NCBI GenBank assembly: GCA_016839805.1
Contig: JAEOTO010000021.1
Coordinates: 1 to 35,278, forward strand
Reading direction: 5' to 3'
Length of the DNA: 35,278 nucleotides
Source: Candidatus Hermodarchaeota archaeon
GTDB taxonomy: Archaea > Asgardarchaeota > Hermodarchaeia > Hermodarchaeales > Hermodarchaeaceae
The notes beneath the pieces are model-generated. The model saw nothing but the letters and a program-made list of their open reading frames with translations, did not search any database and was not told the DNA's origin. Positions 7,941 to 15,380 of the stretch are shown here, one piece after another. Each line of letters begins with the position of its first letter. The first letter of the stretch is position 1. Position numbers and translations under genes: made by a program.

Positions 7941-8521
7941 TTATCAAACAGCACTTTTGGAGAGGACCAATGAATATCATTTGAAGCATTATTCTGTTTA
8001 AAGGTTAATTTGAAAACCCGATCAACACTCAGAAATGCTACAGCTCCAACGATACTGCCAAATGTCACCTGAAAGATATTTCCAGGAACCTCCACTACTG
8101 CTGCAGCAAATCCATACATCACGGTCTCTGCTATAAAATATCCAGAAACCATCACAACACTACCAGCTAGCAACGCTAGAAATAATCGCCATTCAACTCG
8201 ACGAACTGGTTTCCATACCCAAAAGATTGTTCCAGTCACTGCTCCCTCAAGACCCTTTACGACGAATGTAATTGGAATATAGTGAATATACCCTAAAGCG
8301 TAATCTGCAAGAGCTGACCCTAACCCGCCAGCAATCCCGCCCAGAGGTCCTAAAAGCAACCCTGATAACAAAACACCAGCATCCCCTAAGTTAATATAAC
8401 CCTGAGTCGCGGGAATCGGAATCGAAACGACCATGGTCAAAACAGTCGTTAATGCCGTAAGAATCGCTAAAAACGCTAAGCGAAACGATAAACGGTTTGT
8501 CCAATCATTTCCTTCTACCAA
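7937..8521 (-). CDS. ECF-type transporter S component (substrate-binding membrane subunit)
   Basis: A 194-residue membrane protein with about five to six hydrophobic helices. The segment YINLGDAGVLLSGLLLGP, followed by a Gly-rich stretch and LADYALGYIHYIPITFVVKG, is typical of vitamin-transport S components (PF07155/PF12822 type), which capture a vitamin or its precursor and work with an EcfT-EcfA-EcfA' module. None of those partners is nearby, so a shared module elsewhere is inferred. The start is TTG, firmly set by GGGAGGTGA just 5 nt upstream. The substrate (riboflavin, thiamine, pantothenate, pyridoxine) cannot be decided from sequence. A PLP-dependent aminotransferase lies 39 nt upstream on the same strand and may be co-transcribed. 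Confidence 0.85.
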   Translation of the reverse strand: MVEGNDWTNRLSFRLAFLAILTALTTVLTMVVSIPIPATQGYINLGDAGVLLSGLLLGPLGGIAGGLGSALADYALGYIHYIPITFVVKGLEGAVTGTIFWVWKPVRRVEWRLFLALLAGSVVMVSGYFIAETVMYGFAAAVVEVPGNIFQVTFGSIVGAVAFLSVDRVFKLTFKQNNASNDIHWSSPKVLFDN

Positions 8522-8560
8522 CTAATCACCTCCCATCAAACTAGTTTTTCCCCACCAACA

Positions 8561-9448
8561 CTAAATCTGTGTACCATATTGGGGATCTTTTCTTCGAGCC
8601 TTATACTCTGTAATCAAACGCTGCGTCACCGGACCAGGCGTTTGATCTCCAACTGATTGTCCATTGATACTCCGCACCGGTGTAATTTCTCCCATAGTAC
8701 CACAAAGAAACACCTCATCAGCCATCAGTAACTGAAAAAGCGTCATATCTCGCTCATGAACCGGAAACCCAAGTTCTCGCGCCAAATCAAGGACAAATCG
8801 CCGAGTTATGCTATCCAAAATACTCGCTGTCAACGGGGGCGCATGCAACTCGCCATTCCACACTGCAACTAAGGTAGTACCTGTCGCCTCTGCGACAAAA
8901 CCCCGGTGGTCTAACATAATCGCGTCATCCGCACCCTGCCGATTCGCCTCTAACGTGGCGAGTATACTATTCAAGTAATTCAATGACTTGATTTCATGAC
9001 TTGCTGAATCAGGGGTCTGACGACGAGTACTCGCAATAATAGTCGATATACCCTGACTCTTCGACCCATGCCCATGCATCGGCTCCACCTGGATGTTAAT
9101 GATAACCACCGATGCCTTGGGACATTTTTTCGGGTTCACACCTAAATCCCCCTTCCCCCGAGTCACGAGTAACCGGATATACGAATCCGTATACCCATTC
9201 CGACGAAGCGTCTCCAACAACGCTGCCTTCAACGCCTCCTTCTCCAAGGGAATATTCAACTCGATGGCCCTAGCACTCCGATACAATCGGTCTAAGTGAG
9301 CATCCAACTTGAACACAACGCCATTATAGACACGAATACCCTCAAAGATGCCATCGCCATAGAGGAGCCCATGATCAAAAACTGAAACCTTAGCCTCCTC
9401 TCTGGGTACAAATTCACCATCAACGTAAACAACTGGATCCTTTACCAT
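8561..9448 (-). CDS. ilvE: Branched-chain-amino-acid aminotransferase (class IV)
   Basis: A 295-residue fold-type IV PLP enzyme transferring amino groups between Leu/Ile/Val and 2-oxoglutarate. Motifs: VYVDGEFVPREEAKVSVFDH and GDGIFEGIRVY near the start, PLP lysine K154 in HEIKSLNYLNSILA, GFVAEATGTTLVAVWNG, and FLCGTMGEITPV. The frame runs up to 9523, but ATG 9448 (MVKDPVVYVDG) gives the family's normal N terminus and lies just past a TATA box at 9461-9472, so a very short or absent leader is expected. It is divergent from the Lrp-type regulator, a natural controller. It supplies or degrades branched-chain keto acids, in line with the peptide-fermentation genes of the window. Confidence 0.94.
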   Translation of the reverse strand: MVKDPVVYVDGEFVPREEAKVSVFDHGLLYGDGIFEGIRVYNGVVFKLDAHLDRLYRSARAIELNIPLEKEALKAALLETLRRNGYTDSYIRLLVTRGKGDLGVNPKKCPKASVVIINIQVEPMHGHGSKSQGISTIIASTRRQTPDSASHEIKSLNYLNSILATLEANRQGADDAIMLDHRGFVAEATGTTLVAVWNGELHAPPLTASILDSITRRFVLDLARELGFPVHERDMTLFQLLMADEVFLCGTMGEITPVRSINGQSVGDQTPGPVTQRLITEYKARRKDPQYGTQI

Positions 9449-9460
9449 TGGAATCCACCA

Positions 9461-9472
9461 ATTATATATAAA
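9461..9472 (-). promoter_or_regulatory. TATA box of ilvE
   Basis: Reads TTTATATATAAT on the minus strand, with its centre about 19 nt before ATG 9448, so the transcript would be leaderless or nearly so. This excludes the upstream 25-residue extension of the frame. Confidence 0.55.
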
Positions 9473-9580
9473 GAAGCACGAGAACCCACCAAAATCAAAT
9501 AGGAAAATTTGTGTAACCACCATTACTTTTTAAGGTGATGACGAAAAGTGGCTAGAATCAGTATGAAAAGTAGTAGAAAA

Positions 9581-9600
9581 TGGGCAGAACGAAATGCCCA
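9581..9600. promoter_or_regulatory. Inverted repeat upstream of the Lrp gene (possible operator)
   Basis: TGGGCA (9581-9586) and TGCCCA (9595-9600) form a perfect 6-bp inverted repeat with an 8-nt AT/GA-rich spacer. It ends 24 nt before the Lrp start codon and lies in the ilvE-lrp divergent region. Lrp proteins often bind such dyads and repress their own gene; a hairpin in the leader is the alternative. Confidence 0.4.
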
Positions 9601-9624
9601 TAAAAATGTTATGGAAGTGACAAT

Positions 9625-10095
9625 ATGATGCAATTCCGGATTAATGAAACCGATCGACGAATTCTTCGTCACCTCGTACTTAATGCCCGACAACCCGTTG
9701 CCAACCTAGCACGAACCCTTGGGCTGTCTGAATCAGCCGTCCGACGCCGCATCGACAATCTAGTCAAATCCGGGGTCATCCAACGGTTCACCGTCGCCAT
9801 CGACTACGAGAAGGCTGATAATCCCATTACAGTCTTGGTAGGTGTTAATGTGGGGAGGAGGCGTGGACCAGAGATCGCCAAGTCTCTCAGGAATATCGAA
9901 AATATCGTCGAAATCTATACCGTGACTGGTGAATACGACCTCATCATCAAAATCATCTGCCCGGATATCAACGGCTTTGAAGAAATTATCGAGCAGATCC
10001 GCAAGCAAGACTTTATCGAAAAAACCCGATCCTTCGTGGTTCTGAACAAAATCCGTGAAGGACACTATGATGACATCATCAAAGTGTCAGAATAA
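9625..10095 (+). CDS. Lrp/AsnC family transcriptional regulator
   Basis: A 156-residue protein. N-terminal winged HTH (residues ~5-55): NETDRRILRHLVLNARQP, LARTLGLSESAVRRRIDNL, KSGVIQRF. C-terminal RAM ligand-binding domain (~70-150), with GEYDLIIKI at the usual effector/oligomer interface. These proteins form octamers that sense amino acids. GGAAGTGA lies upstream of the tandem ATGs at 9625/9628. It is divergent from ilvE, and the intergenic dyad at 9581-9600 makes regulation of both genes plausible. This is local amino-acid control and not necessarily global. Confidence 0.93.
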   Translation: MMQFRINETDRRILRHLVLNARQPVANLARTLGLSESAVRRRIDNLVKSGVIQRFTVAIDYEKADNPITVLVGVNVGRRRGPEIAKSLRNIENIVEIYTVTGEYDLIIKIICPDINGFEEIIEQIRKQDFIEKTRSFVVLNKIREGHYDDIIKVSE

Positions 10096-10120
10096 ATCAC
10101 CACAAGGCAAGAAAGGCTCA

Positions 10121-10987
10121 CTAACCTTCAATGACTTGAATGTCTTCATCACTAGTAGCGCCGAATCCGATTTCTTTGGCTCGTGCTATTTGACCTAACT
10201 CCCAGACAGGTTGATCGAGTTTGTTCTTGGCGTTATAACTTTGTAGAACCCGAACGCCTTCAACATCAATTGCGACCATATCATGACTAGCTAAGATGAG
10301 ATTTGGTGTCTCAAGTTGTCCGGATGCAGGTCCTTTCGTAACGAAGACTTTCCGAGCATCCATGATAACCAATGCTGGGTGAAAATAGGAGGCGAGATCA
10401 GCGATTTTGTATTCGAGTTTCCGCATATGCATTTTGAGACGATCTTGGCGTTTCAACAAGCCCATCATAACCTTCATGCTCGCGGTGAATTTTGCCAGAA
10501 AATGGGTTTTCAAACAAGGCGCAATGACAAGTTTCCCAAGATTCAATGCGGGTTCACCGATATGTCCACTCTTCAAGTATTTCCCTAGTGGGAATGATTG
10601 TTTGATCCAGGGGTGTTCGTCAAGAGAGATGAAATCAGCGTTGAGGTCCATTGCCACATCACAGAGTCCAATCTCTTCGCCGACATCTCTTGTGCAGACG
10701 CGCTGGGTGGAGGCGTCCATAATTTGGAGTTTCCCAGCCCCTGCGTCGAGCAGGACTTCACCAAGGGCTTGAATGAAATCAGCGTCACTGGAAGCCGGAT
10801 AGGGGTCAGCAGTGTTCATATTCGGTTTAATAGTGACCAGATCGCCTGGCTGAATTAGTTGGCGAAAACCGCTAATAAGCTCGACGGCTTGCTCAATGTC
10901 AGCTCTGAGATTGGCACTAGCCTGAACGCGGCTCACTAAAAACGGCGGGTTTTTCTGCAAAGATTTGGTTGAACTTTGACTCGCCAT
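10121..10987 (-). CDS. DUF362 domain protein
   Basis: A 288-residue protein matching the DUF362 (PF04015) pattern: LVTIKPNMNTADPYPASSD near the N terminus, the conserved NLGKLVIAPCLKTHFLAKFT and SMKVMMGLLKRQDRLKMH stretch, LVIMDARKVFVTKGP and MVAIDVEGVRVL. Family members are often fused to ferredoxin domains or linked to redox enzymes, but the biochemical role is not settled; no Fe-S cysteine motif is present here. ATG 10987 is chosen; a GTG three codons upstream (10996) is equally open. It is tail-to-tail with the Lrp gene, 25 nt apart. Confidence 0.82.
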   Translation of the reverse strand: MASQSSTKSLQKNPPFLVSRVQASANLRADIEQAVELISGFRQLIQPGDLVTIKPNMNTADPYPASSDADFIQALGEVLLDAGAGKLQIMDASTQRVCTRDVGEEIGLCDVAMDLNADFISLDEHPWIKQSFPLGKYLKSGHIGEPALNLGKLVIAPCLKTHFLAKFTASMKVMMGLLKRQDRLKMHMRKLEYKIADLASYFHPALVIMDARKVFVTKGPASGQLETPNLILASHDMVAIDVEGVRVLQSYNAKNKLDQPVWELGQIARAKEIGFGATSDEDIQVIEG

Positions 10988-11126
10988 ACTATTCACAGGT
11001 TTTCTAGGGGAGATCTAACCGTAATTAAATTCGTTGCCTTTACCAAAGTGGTTAGGATAGTGGAAGTTTATATTCCTGCATTGACTAGAATTTCTTGAGC
11101 CAGGTCGTTTCGGGCTCGATATCATT

Positions 11127-11333
11127 ATGGTTAGATGTAATCGCTGTCAAGAAGAAATCATTGGTAAGGAACACCATTCAGTGATTTATACAGGCCTCTG
11201 GATTCCAGTCTCATATTGTAAATCTTGTTATAGAGAGATACAATCTCAATGTGAAAGTGTTGGTTCGATCCTCACTTTTTTCATTTTCACTATCGCTATT
11301 TTCGTGGTGTTCGGGATTCTTGTAAGTAGATAA
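11127..11333 (+). CDS. Small zinc-ribbon membrane protein
   Basis: A 68-residue protein. An N-terminal zinc-ribbon-like part has CNRC (4-7) and CKSC (about 31-34), and a single C-terminal membrane helix (GSILTFFIFTIAIFVVFGIL) ends two residues before the terminus. This is the shape of a tail-anchored protein exposing a zinc ribbon to the cytoplasm. A TATA-like GTTTATATT lies at 11066-11074. It is convergent with the longin-GTPase gene, ending 3 nt away. Function unknown. Membrane-linked zinc ribbons recur in the window (18806, 25048). Confidence 0.65.
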   Translation: MVRCNRCQEEIIGKEHHSVIYTGLWIPVSYCKSCYREIQSQCESVGSILTFFIFTIAIFVVFGILVSR

Positions 11334-11336
11334 TAG

Positions 11337-12185
11337 CTAGGGTAAGAAGTCAATGGTGTCGATTTCCATCTTGCCCCAGTCCACCGTCCGTTCCAAGCTT
11401 GCGCGAATGATATCGATTGCCTTTGTTCGGTCATTCGGATTTATCGCTGTTAATCCATAACATTTGACGCCTAGAAGGCGTTGGACCAGATGTGGCTGCA
11501 ATGCGCCCCGGAGATCTTGTTTATTGGCGATAGCCACAATTTCGCCACTGACGCCTTGCTGTTGTAAAAAGGAAATGATGTCCTTGGTTTGTAAAACGTT
11601 CTCGAGGGTTGAATCTGTAACTAAAAAGACGATTCGGCTTCGAGAGAAGAGTGCTTTCCACAGCTTTCGGAATCGTTCTTGCCCAGCAAAATCCCAGGTC
11701 ACAATTTCATAGGTTCCGATGCGTGCCCCTTCGATTTTTTGGATGTCAATGCCAATGGTTGGAATGTAGGATTGAGGAGGTTCCCCACCATTCAGGAGCT
11801 GAACAATGGTGGTTTTGCCCACACCACCATAGCCCAGAATGCTGACCTTTAATTTAGTGGTGACGTATTTGTCAACTTTCCTCATGAAGTCTTCATATTC
11901 TTCGTCGTAACTGATGACTCGCCGGAATTCTTCGGTGACCTTTTCAAGTTTTTCCATTAATGCGCCTTCCTCATCAACGTATTCAGCGCATAAGACTACA
12001 ATACCCCGACCAAGTGGCTGACCGACGTATTTGGTTTCACCAATTTGTTCGAATAGGAGGCTCTGTGCGTCTTTAACCCGTGAAGCAAAATTCTGGACTT
12101 CAATTGTGTTAACGTCAATGATCCAAAACTTCTTCTGTACAACAATCTCGTCGCGAGCATCAATAATGAAGACGTGATGGATCAA
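11337..12185 (-). CDS. Longin-like domain fused to a Ras/Arf-type small GTPase
   Basis: A 282-residue protein. Residues ~1-95 have a longin/roadblock-like α/β pattern (HHVFIIDARDEIVVQKKFW ... GIVVLCAEYVDEEGALMEKL), joined by an acidic helix to a full small-GTPase domain (~110-275). The nucleotide motifs are all present: G1 GYGGVGKTT (118-126), G2 Thr143 in PTIG, G3 WDFAGQERF (164-172) with the catalytic Gln169, G4 NKQD (221-224), and a G5-like TAIN (245-248). WDFAGQE and PTIG place it near Arf/Rab-like GTPases. There is no C-terminal prenylation cysteine. The TTG start is supported by GAGGTG 8 nt upstream and a TATA box at 12218-12231. Such fusions suit a membrane-trafficking or signalling switch and are a mark of Asgard archaea; the partner is unknown. 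Confidence 0.88.
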   Translation of the reverse strand: MIHHVFIIDARDEIVVQKKFWIIDVNTIEVQNFASRVKDAQSLLFEQIGETKYVGQPLGRGIVVLCAEYVDEEGALMEKLEKVTEEFRRVISYDEEYEDFMRKVDKYVTTKLKVSILGYGGVGKTTIVQLLNGGEPPQSYIPTIGIDIQKIEGARIGTYEIVTWDFAGQERFRKLWKALFSRSRIVFLVTDSTLENVLQTKDIISFLQQQGVSGEIVAIANKQDLRGALQPHLVQRLLGVKCYGLTAINPNDRTKAIDIIRASLERTVDWGKMEIDTIDFLP

Positions 12186-12217
12186 TCTAATAACACCTCA
12201 GCATGAAATCGACTTAG

Positions 12218-12231
12218 TATTTTATTATAAA
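12218..12231 (-). promoter_or_regulatory. TATA box of the longin-GTPase gene
   Basis: Reads TTTATAATAAAATA on the minus strand and predicts transcription from about 12198, 13 nt before the TTG start at 12185. This supports that unusual start codon. Confidence 0.5.
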
Positions 12232-12247
12232 ACTATTAGTTAGTCTC

Positions 12248-12271
12248 CTTAAGAAAACTTTAGTTCTTAAG
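12248..12271. other. Inverted repeat in the intergenic region between the GTPase and M32 peptidase
   Basis: CTTAAGAA (12248-12255) and TTCTTAAG (12264-12271) form a perfect 8-bp dyad with an 8-nt AT-rich spacer, upstream of the GTPase TATA box and about 55 nt past the stop of the M32 peptidase on the same strand. It may be a transcription end for the peptidase, helped by the nearby T-rich tract, or an operator of the GTPase promoter. Confidence 0.35.
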
Positions 12272-12326
12272 AGGAAATGAGTCTTTTGTTAGTATTTTCT
12301 CATGGATTCTGCGAGTTTAGCCGTCT

Positions 12327-13847
12327 TTACACATTGAATATCTGATTGTACTTGGTCTCCAGGTATTTCGTGAAGGGTTGCGCGTTTAATCCTTCACCAG
12401 TGATGCGTTGGATGAGATCCTCGGGGTCGTATAAGTTTGCTTTTCTGTGAACCTGGTCTACCATCCATTGTTTGATCGTTCCAAACTTACCTGATTCAAT
12501 TTGATCTAACCAATCTGGTATGTCTTTTTCCATCACATTGATTAATTGTCCACTGTAAATATTTCCGAGTGCATAGCTGGGGAAGTAACCGTGATACCCT
12601 GACGCCCAATGCGTATCTTGTAAGACACCTTCCGAATCGTTTTTGATATTAACTCCCAGGTATTTTTCGTATTTTTCGTTCCACACACTGGGGAGGTCTG
12701 AGATGCTGATTTTATCTGCGAATAAGTCTCGCTCAATTTCAAAACGGATAATTACATGTAACGAATAGGTGACCTCATCAGCTTCTATTCGGATTTTAGT
12801 GCGTTCAACTCTATTTACTCCTTGAGCGAATTGGTCAACGCTAATGTCTTTGAAGGTGTTGTTTGTTAATTTGTTTAGAATGGGGAGAAAGTGATTAATG
12901 AATTCTGGAGATCGACCTACTATGTTTTCGACGAATCGTGATTGTGATTCATGAATTCCATAACTGGCTGCATCACCCCATGGTTGAAATTTGGCGTCGG
13001 AATGAAAGTTTTGTTCATAGAGAGCGTGTCCGCCTTCATGAAGAACCGAATAGATTGAGGATGTAAAATTATCTTCATAGTAATGGGTGGTGATACGCAC
13101 ATCATCGAAATATCCAGCGGTGAACGGGTGTTCGGTTTCATCAATACGACCTCCAGCGTGCTTCGATGTAGTGTCATATTGAATAAACTCCGTGAGTGCC
13201 GTACCAATTTTTCGTTGGGTTTCAATTGGCACTTTTCGTGTGAGGAACGTGAAATCCTTTCCTTTCATCGCTGCTGTATATTTATTCACAAGGGGAATGA
13301 GGCTGTTGCGAAGATCGGTAAAAACTTTTGAAATAGTCTCCTGGGTCATTTTGGGTTCGAATAAGTCGATAAGTGCATCATAGATGGTGGGGGTTTTTCG
13401 GACCTCCATGAGGATTTCTCCCCGTTGTCTGACTAGATCCACCATTTTCGATAGTTCAGGTTCGAAGAGTTTCCAATCGCTTTTTGCTTTAGCCTGCTTC
13501 CAGACATTCACAGCCAGCGTAGCCTGTTTGGCTAGCGCTGCAACGAGTTCCTCCGGAAGTTTTGTCATTGCATCATATTCACGGCGAAAGAGGTAGATGT
13601 TTCGTTGCTGCACTTCATCTAGTTTGTTTAAGACGGATTTGCTTTCAGCCTTGTCTAACAGTGTACCAATTGCGGGGTTTGTTGCCATGCGATGTTGTAA
13701 TTGGCCTAAAAGCGCCATCTGTTCTCCTCTTTGGGGGAATGCCATGGGAGGAATGTAAGTTTCCGTATCCCAGGCCATAATCGTCATAATCGATTGTGTT
13801 AATGCGATTTCCCGGTATTTTGCTATAAGCTCGTCATAGACCGCCAT
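12327..13847 (-). CDS. Carboxypeptidase Taq (peptidase family M32)
   Basis: A 506-residue zinc carboxypeptidase, the usual length of family M32. HEGGH at 270-274 (in VLHEGGHALYEQNF) supplies two zinc ligands and the catalytic Glu. A GIHESQSRFVEN segment about 30 residues on supplies the third ligand. Family motifs TWDxET-like (AWDTETYIPP, residues 25-34) and DTHWASGYHGYFPSYALGN near residue 415 are present. It releases amino acids from the C termini of peptides in the cytosol, feeding the aminotransferases and IorAB. Its promoter shares the ~375-nt divergent region with the omega-RNA-like element and the next aminotransferase. Confidence 0.95.
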   Translation of the reverse strand: MAVYDELIAKYREIALTQSIMTIMAWDTETYIPPMAFPQRGEQMALLGQLQHRMATNPAIGTLLDKAESKSVLNKLDEVQQRNIYLFRREYDAMTKLPEELVAALAKQATLAVNVWKQAKAKSDWKLFEPELSKMVDLVRQRGEILMEVRKTPTIYDALIDLFEPKMTQETISKVFTDLRNSLIPLVNKYTAAMKGKDFTFLTRKVPIETQRKIGTALTEFIQYDTTSKHAGGRIDETEHPFTAGYFDDVRITTHYYEDNFTSSIYSVLHEGGHALYEQNFHSDAKFQPWGDAASYGIHESQSRFVENIVGRSPEFINHFLPILNKLTNNTFKDISVDQFAQGVNRVERTKIRIEADEVTYSLHVIIRFEIERDLFADKISISDLPSVWNEKYEKYLGVNIKNDSEGVLQDTHWASGYHGYFPSYALGNIYSGQLINVMEKDIPDWLDQIESGKFGTIKQWMVDQVHRKANLYDPEDLIQRITGEGLNAQPFTKYLETKYNQIFNV

Positions 13848-13995
13848 AATCGTGTGTTGGGTTCGCTTGCTTTAAAAGAAAGACGGATAGTGGAAAATAT
13901 CACTTCATTCAAGCTAAGATTGTGTTTTCTAACACAACGATAAGACTCAGCTCTTTATGGCAGTGATGAACCGTGGAGTTTAAATTAGTTTTTAA

Positions 13996-14146
13996 GACTT
14001 CCTTGTTGAGGTCCTGGTCGGTGACCAAGAACCAAGGTCCTTGACTGGGTAACATCGCCGGAACGGCGAGTAGAGCCTGTGGACTAGTCGACAAAGGTCG
14101 ATGGGATGAAGCAGGAAGCCCTATCCTTCGGGTCGGGGTAGTTCAC
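13996..14146 (+). ncRNA. Orphan omega-RNA-like element / right end of an IS605-type TnpB transposon, without tnpB
   Basis: The 3' part has the hallmark layout of the RNA at the right end of IS200/IS605-family tnpB elements: GCCTGTGGA (14075-14083), then GATGAAGCAGGAAGCCC (14105-14121), a C-rich/G-rich stem around a TTCG loop (14119-14138) and the terminal TAGTTCAC (14139-14146). I recall the same order and near-identical words from methanogen and haloarchaeal tnpB right ends. Upstream stems: CCTTG/CAAGG (14001-14005 with 14033-14037) enclosing TGGTC/GACCA (14015-14019 with 14023-14027), and TCGCCG-GAA-CGGCGA (14055-14069). If functional, the guide would begin at 14147. No frame in 13848-14050 shows TnpB residues. 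The 5' limit is approximate. It is either a decayed transposon end or a stand-alone guide RNA. Confidence 0.65.
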
Positions 14147-14164
14147 CCGTACAACCACTGCCTT

Positions 14165-14223
14165 TAAGGCGTCTGTAGGATGCATAGATAGTCTCAATCA
14201 AATGATTGGGGTGAGACGCCTTA
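14165..14223 (+). promoter_or_regulatory. Inverted repeat covering the Shine-Dalgarno/start region of the aminotransferase gene
   Basis: TAAGGCGTCT (14165-14174) and AGACGCCTTA (14214-14223) are perfect 10-bp inverted repeats with a 39-nt spacer. The second arm lies between the Shine-Dalgarno GGGGTGA (14209-14215) and the ATG at 14223, overlapping both. Folding of the leader would hide the start, so it may act as a riboregulator. The first arm begins about 18 nt after the omega-RNA-like end. Confidence 0.5.
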
Positions 14224-15320
14224 TGGGCGATGTTTCACACTTATTGAAATCACATATTCAAGAAGGCAAACCCTACAATCCGACAGCCATCCTTAGACTC
14301 TTGTATCAAGAACGTCCTGAATACGCCAGGTTAATGGGAAACGAATTACCCTATGGTATCTCTCCACAAGCCCGACAAGCAATCATCGATGAAATAGACA
14401 ACGCTCATCTTTATCCTGATTCCTCTTATTACGAACTCAAACAAGCTTTGTCAACTTATACCGGATTTCCAGACACCCATATTGTTGTGGGTAATGGGTC
14501 TACGCAGTTTATTGACGCCTTATACTATGGCTTCCTTAATCCCGGAGATGCCGTACTCTTTGCTCCACCTGATTATGCTCCCTATCGAATTCGGCTTGAC
14601 ATTTACGGAGGTACTCCTCAGCTTGCGCCACGGTCACCGCCTGATTATGGTTGGTCGGTTGATCACCTAATCGAATCAGTTACCCCCGAAACAAAAGAAA
14701 TCGTCATTGTCAGTCCTAATAATCCAGTAGGTAACTGTATACCCGAATCAGAGTTACGGCGGCTACTAGAACTAGATCTACTCGTTGTTGTCGATGAAGC
14801 TTATTATGAATTTGCTGGAACTACGCACAAGCCACTCATCCACGAGTACTCTAACCTTATTATCACTCGGACTTTGGCTAAAGCTTTTGGATTTGCGGGG
14901 CTTAGATTAGGTTACGCGATTACTAATCCAGGGTTAGCCGCTTACCTCACCAAAGTGATGCACCACTTCCCCGTCAATCGCATCACAGCGAAAGCGGCAA
15001 TCGCGGCTCTAGAAGACACTGCTTATTTAGATTTTGTCATACGGGAGATCAAGAAGGGAAGAGAGTATCTCGAGGCTGCTCTCAATTCTCTTCCTAATGT
15101 CAAGGCTTACCCCTCCAACACGAATTTTGTCCTCACGAAATTTTCTGCTCCAGACGCTAGCTCATATGATATTACACAACAACTAATCAAAGCAGGTATC
15201 ATTGTGAGGGATTATACAGGAAAAACTGGGCTCGATGGCCAATTCGTTCGAATTACTGTCGGAACCCAGAAACAGAATGAAACATGTGTCGCTGCTATCA
15301 AACATGTTCTATCGCATTGA
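14223..15320 (+). CDS. HisC/CobD-like PLP-dependent aminotransferase (fold type I)
   Basis: A 365-residue protein. Signatures: NELPYGISP (substrate/PLP N-terminal motif), VVGNGSTQFID, SPNNPVGN, VDEAYYEFAG and the PLP lysine K220 in TRTLAKAFGFAGLRLGYA; the C-terminal part has NTNFVLTKF and GIIVRD. This is the histidinol-phosphate aminotransferase/CobD branch, but with no his or cob genes nearby the substrate is open (histidinol-phosphate, aromatic amino acid or L-threonine-phosphate). ATG 14223 follows a GGGGTGA Shine-Dalgarno; an in-frame ATG at 14202 has none and would add seven residues. The leader contains the strong inverted repeat. An FGGY kinase follows 60 nt downstream on the same strand. 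Confidence 0.88.
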   Translation: MGDVSHLLKSHIQEGKPYNPTAILRLLYQERPEYARLMGNELPYGISPQARQAIIDEIDNAHLYPDSSYYELKQALSTYTGFPDTHIVVGNGSTQFIDALYYGFLNPGDAVLFAPPDYAPYRIRLDIYGGTPQLAPRSPPDYGWSVDHLIESVTPETKEIVIVSPNNPVGNCIPESELRRLLELDLLVVVDEAYYEFAGTTHKPLIHEYSNLIITRTLAKAFGFAGLRLGYAITNPGLAAYLTKVMHHFPVNRITAKAAIAALEDTAYLDFVIREIKKGREYLEAALNSLPNVKAYPSNTNFVLTKFSAPDASSYDITQQLIKAGIIVRDYTGKTGLDGQFVRITVGTQKQNETCVAAIKHVLSH

Positions 15321-15380
15321 ATGTCGTGTAGGCGTAAGCCTTTATCCAAGTTCCCTCCCTAATGATAAGGAGGGTTGTTA

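Noticed and set aside
10316..10858. Several overlapping plus-strand frames opposite the DUF362 gene
   Set aside because: They are antisense shadows of a conserved protein, with no ribosome binding sites and inconsistent composition.
13848..14000. Decayed tnpB coding sequence before the omega-RNA element
   Set aside because: All three plus-strand frames were read; none shows the TnpB zinc-finger CxxC or the C-terminal DxNAAxN motif.
13909..14094. 61-aa minus-strand frame over the omega-RNA region
   Set aside because: It has no Shine-Dalgarno, no family resemblance and an RNA-like base pattern; treated as a chance frame.
13996..14146. tRNA, RNase P RNA or SRP RNA
   Set aside because: The region is structured and G+C-richer than its flanks, but has no tRNA cloverleaf or T-loop, no GAGGAAAGUCC-type RNase P core and no SRP helix-8 motif. 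The words match tnpB right ends better.
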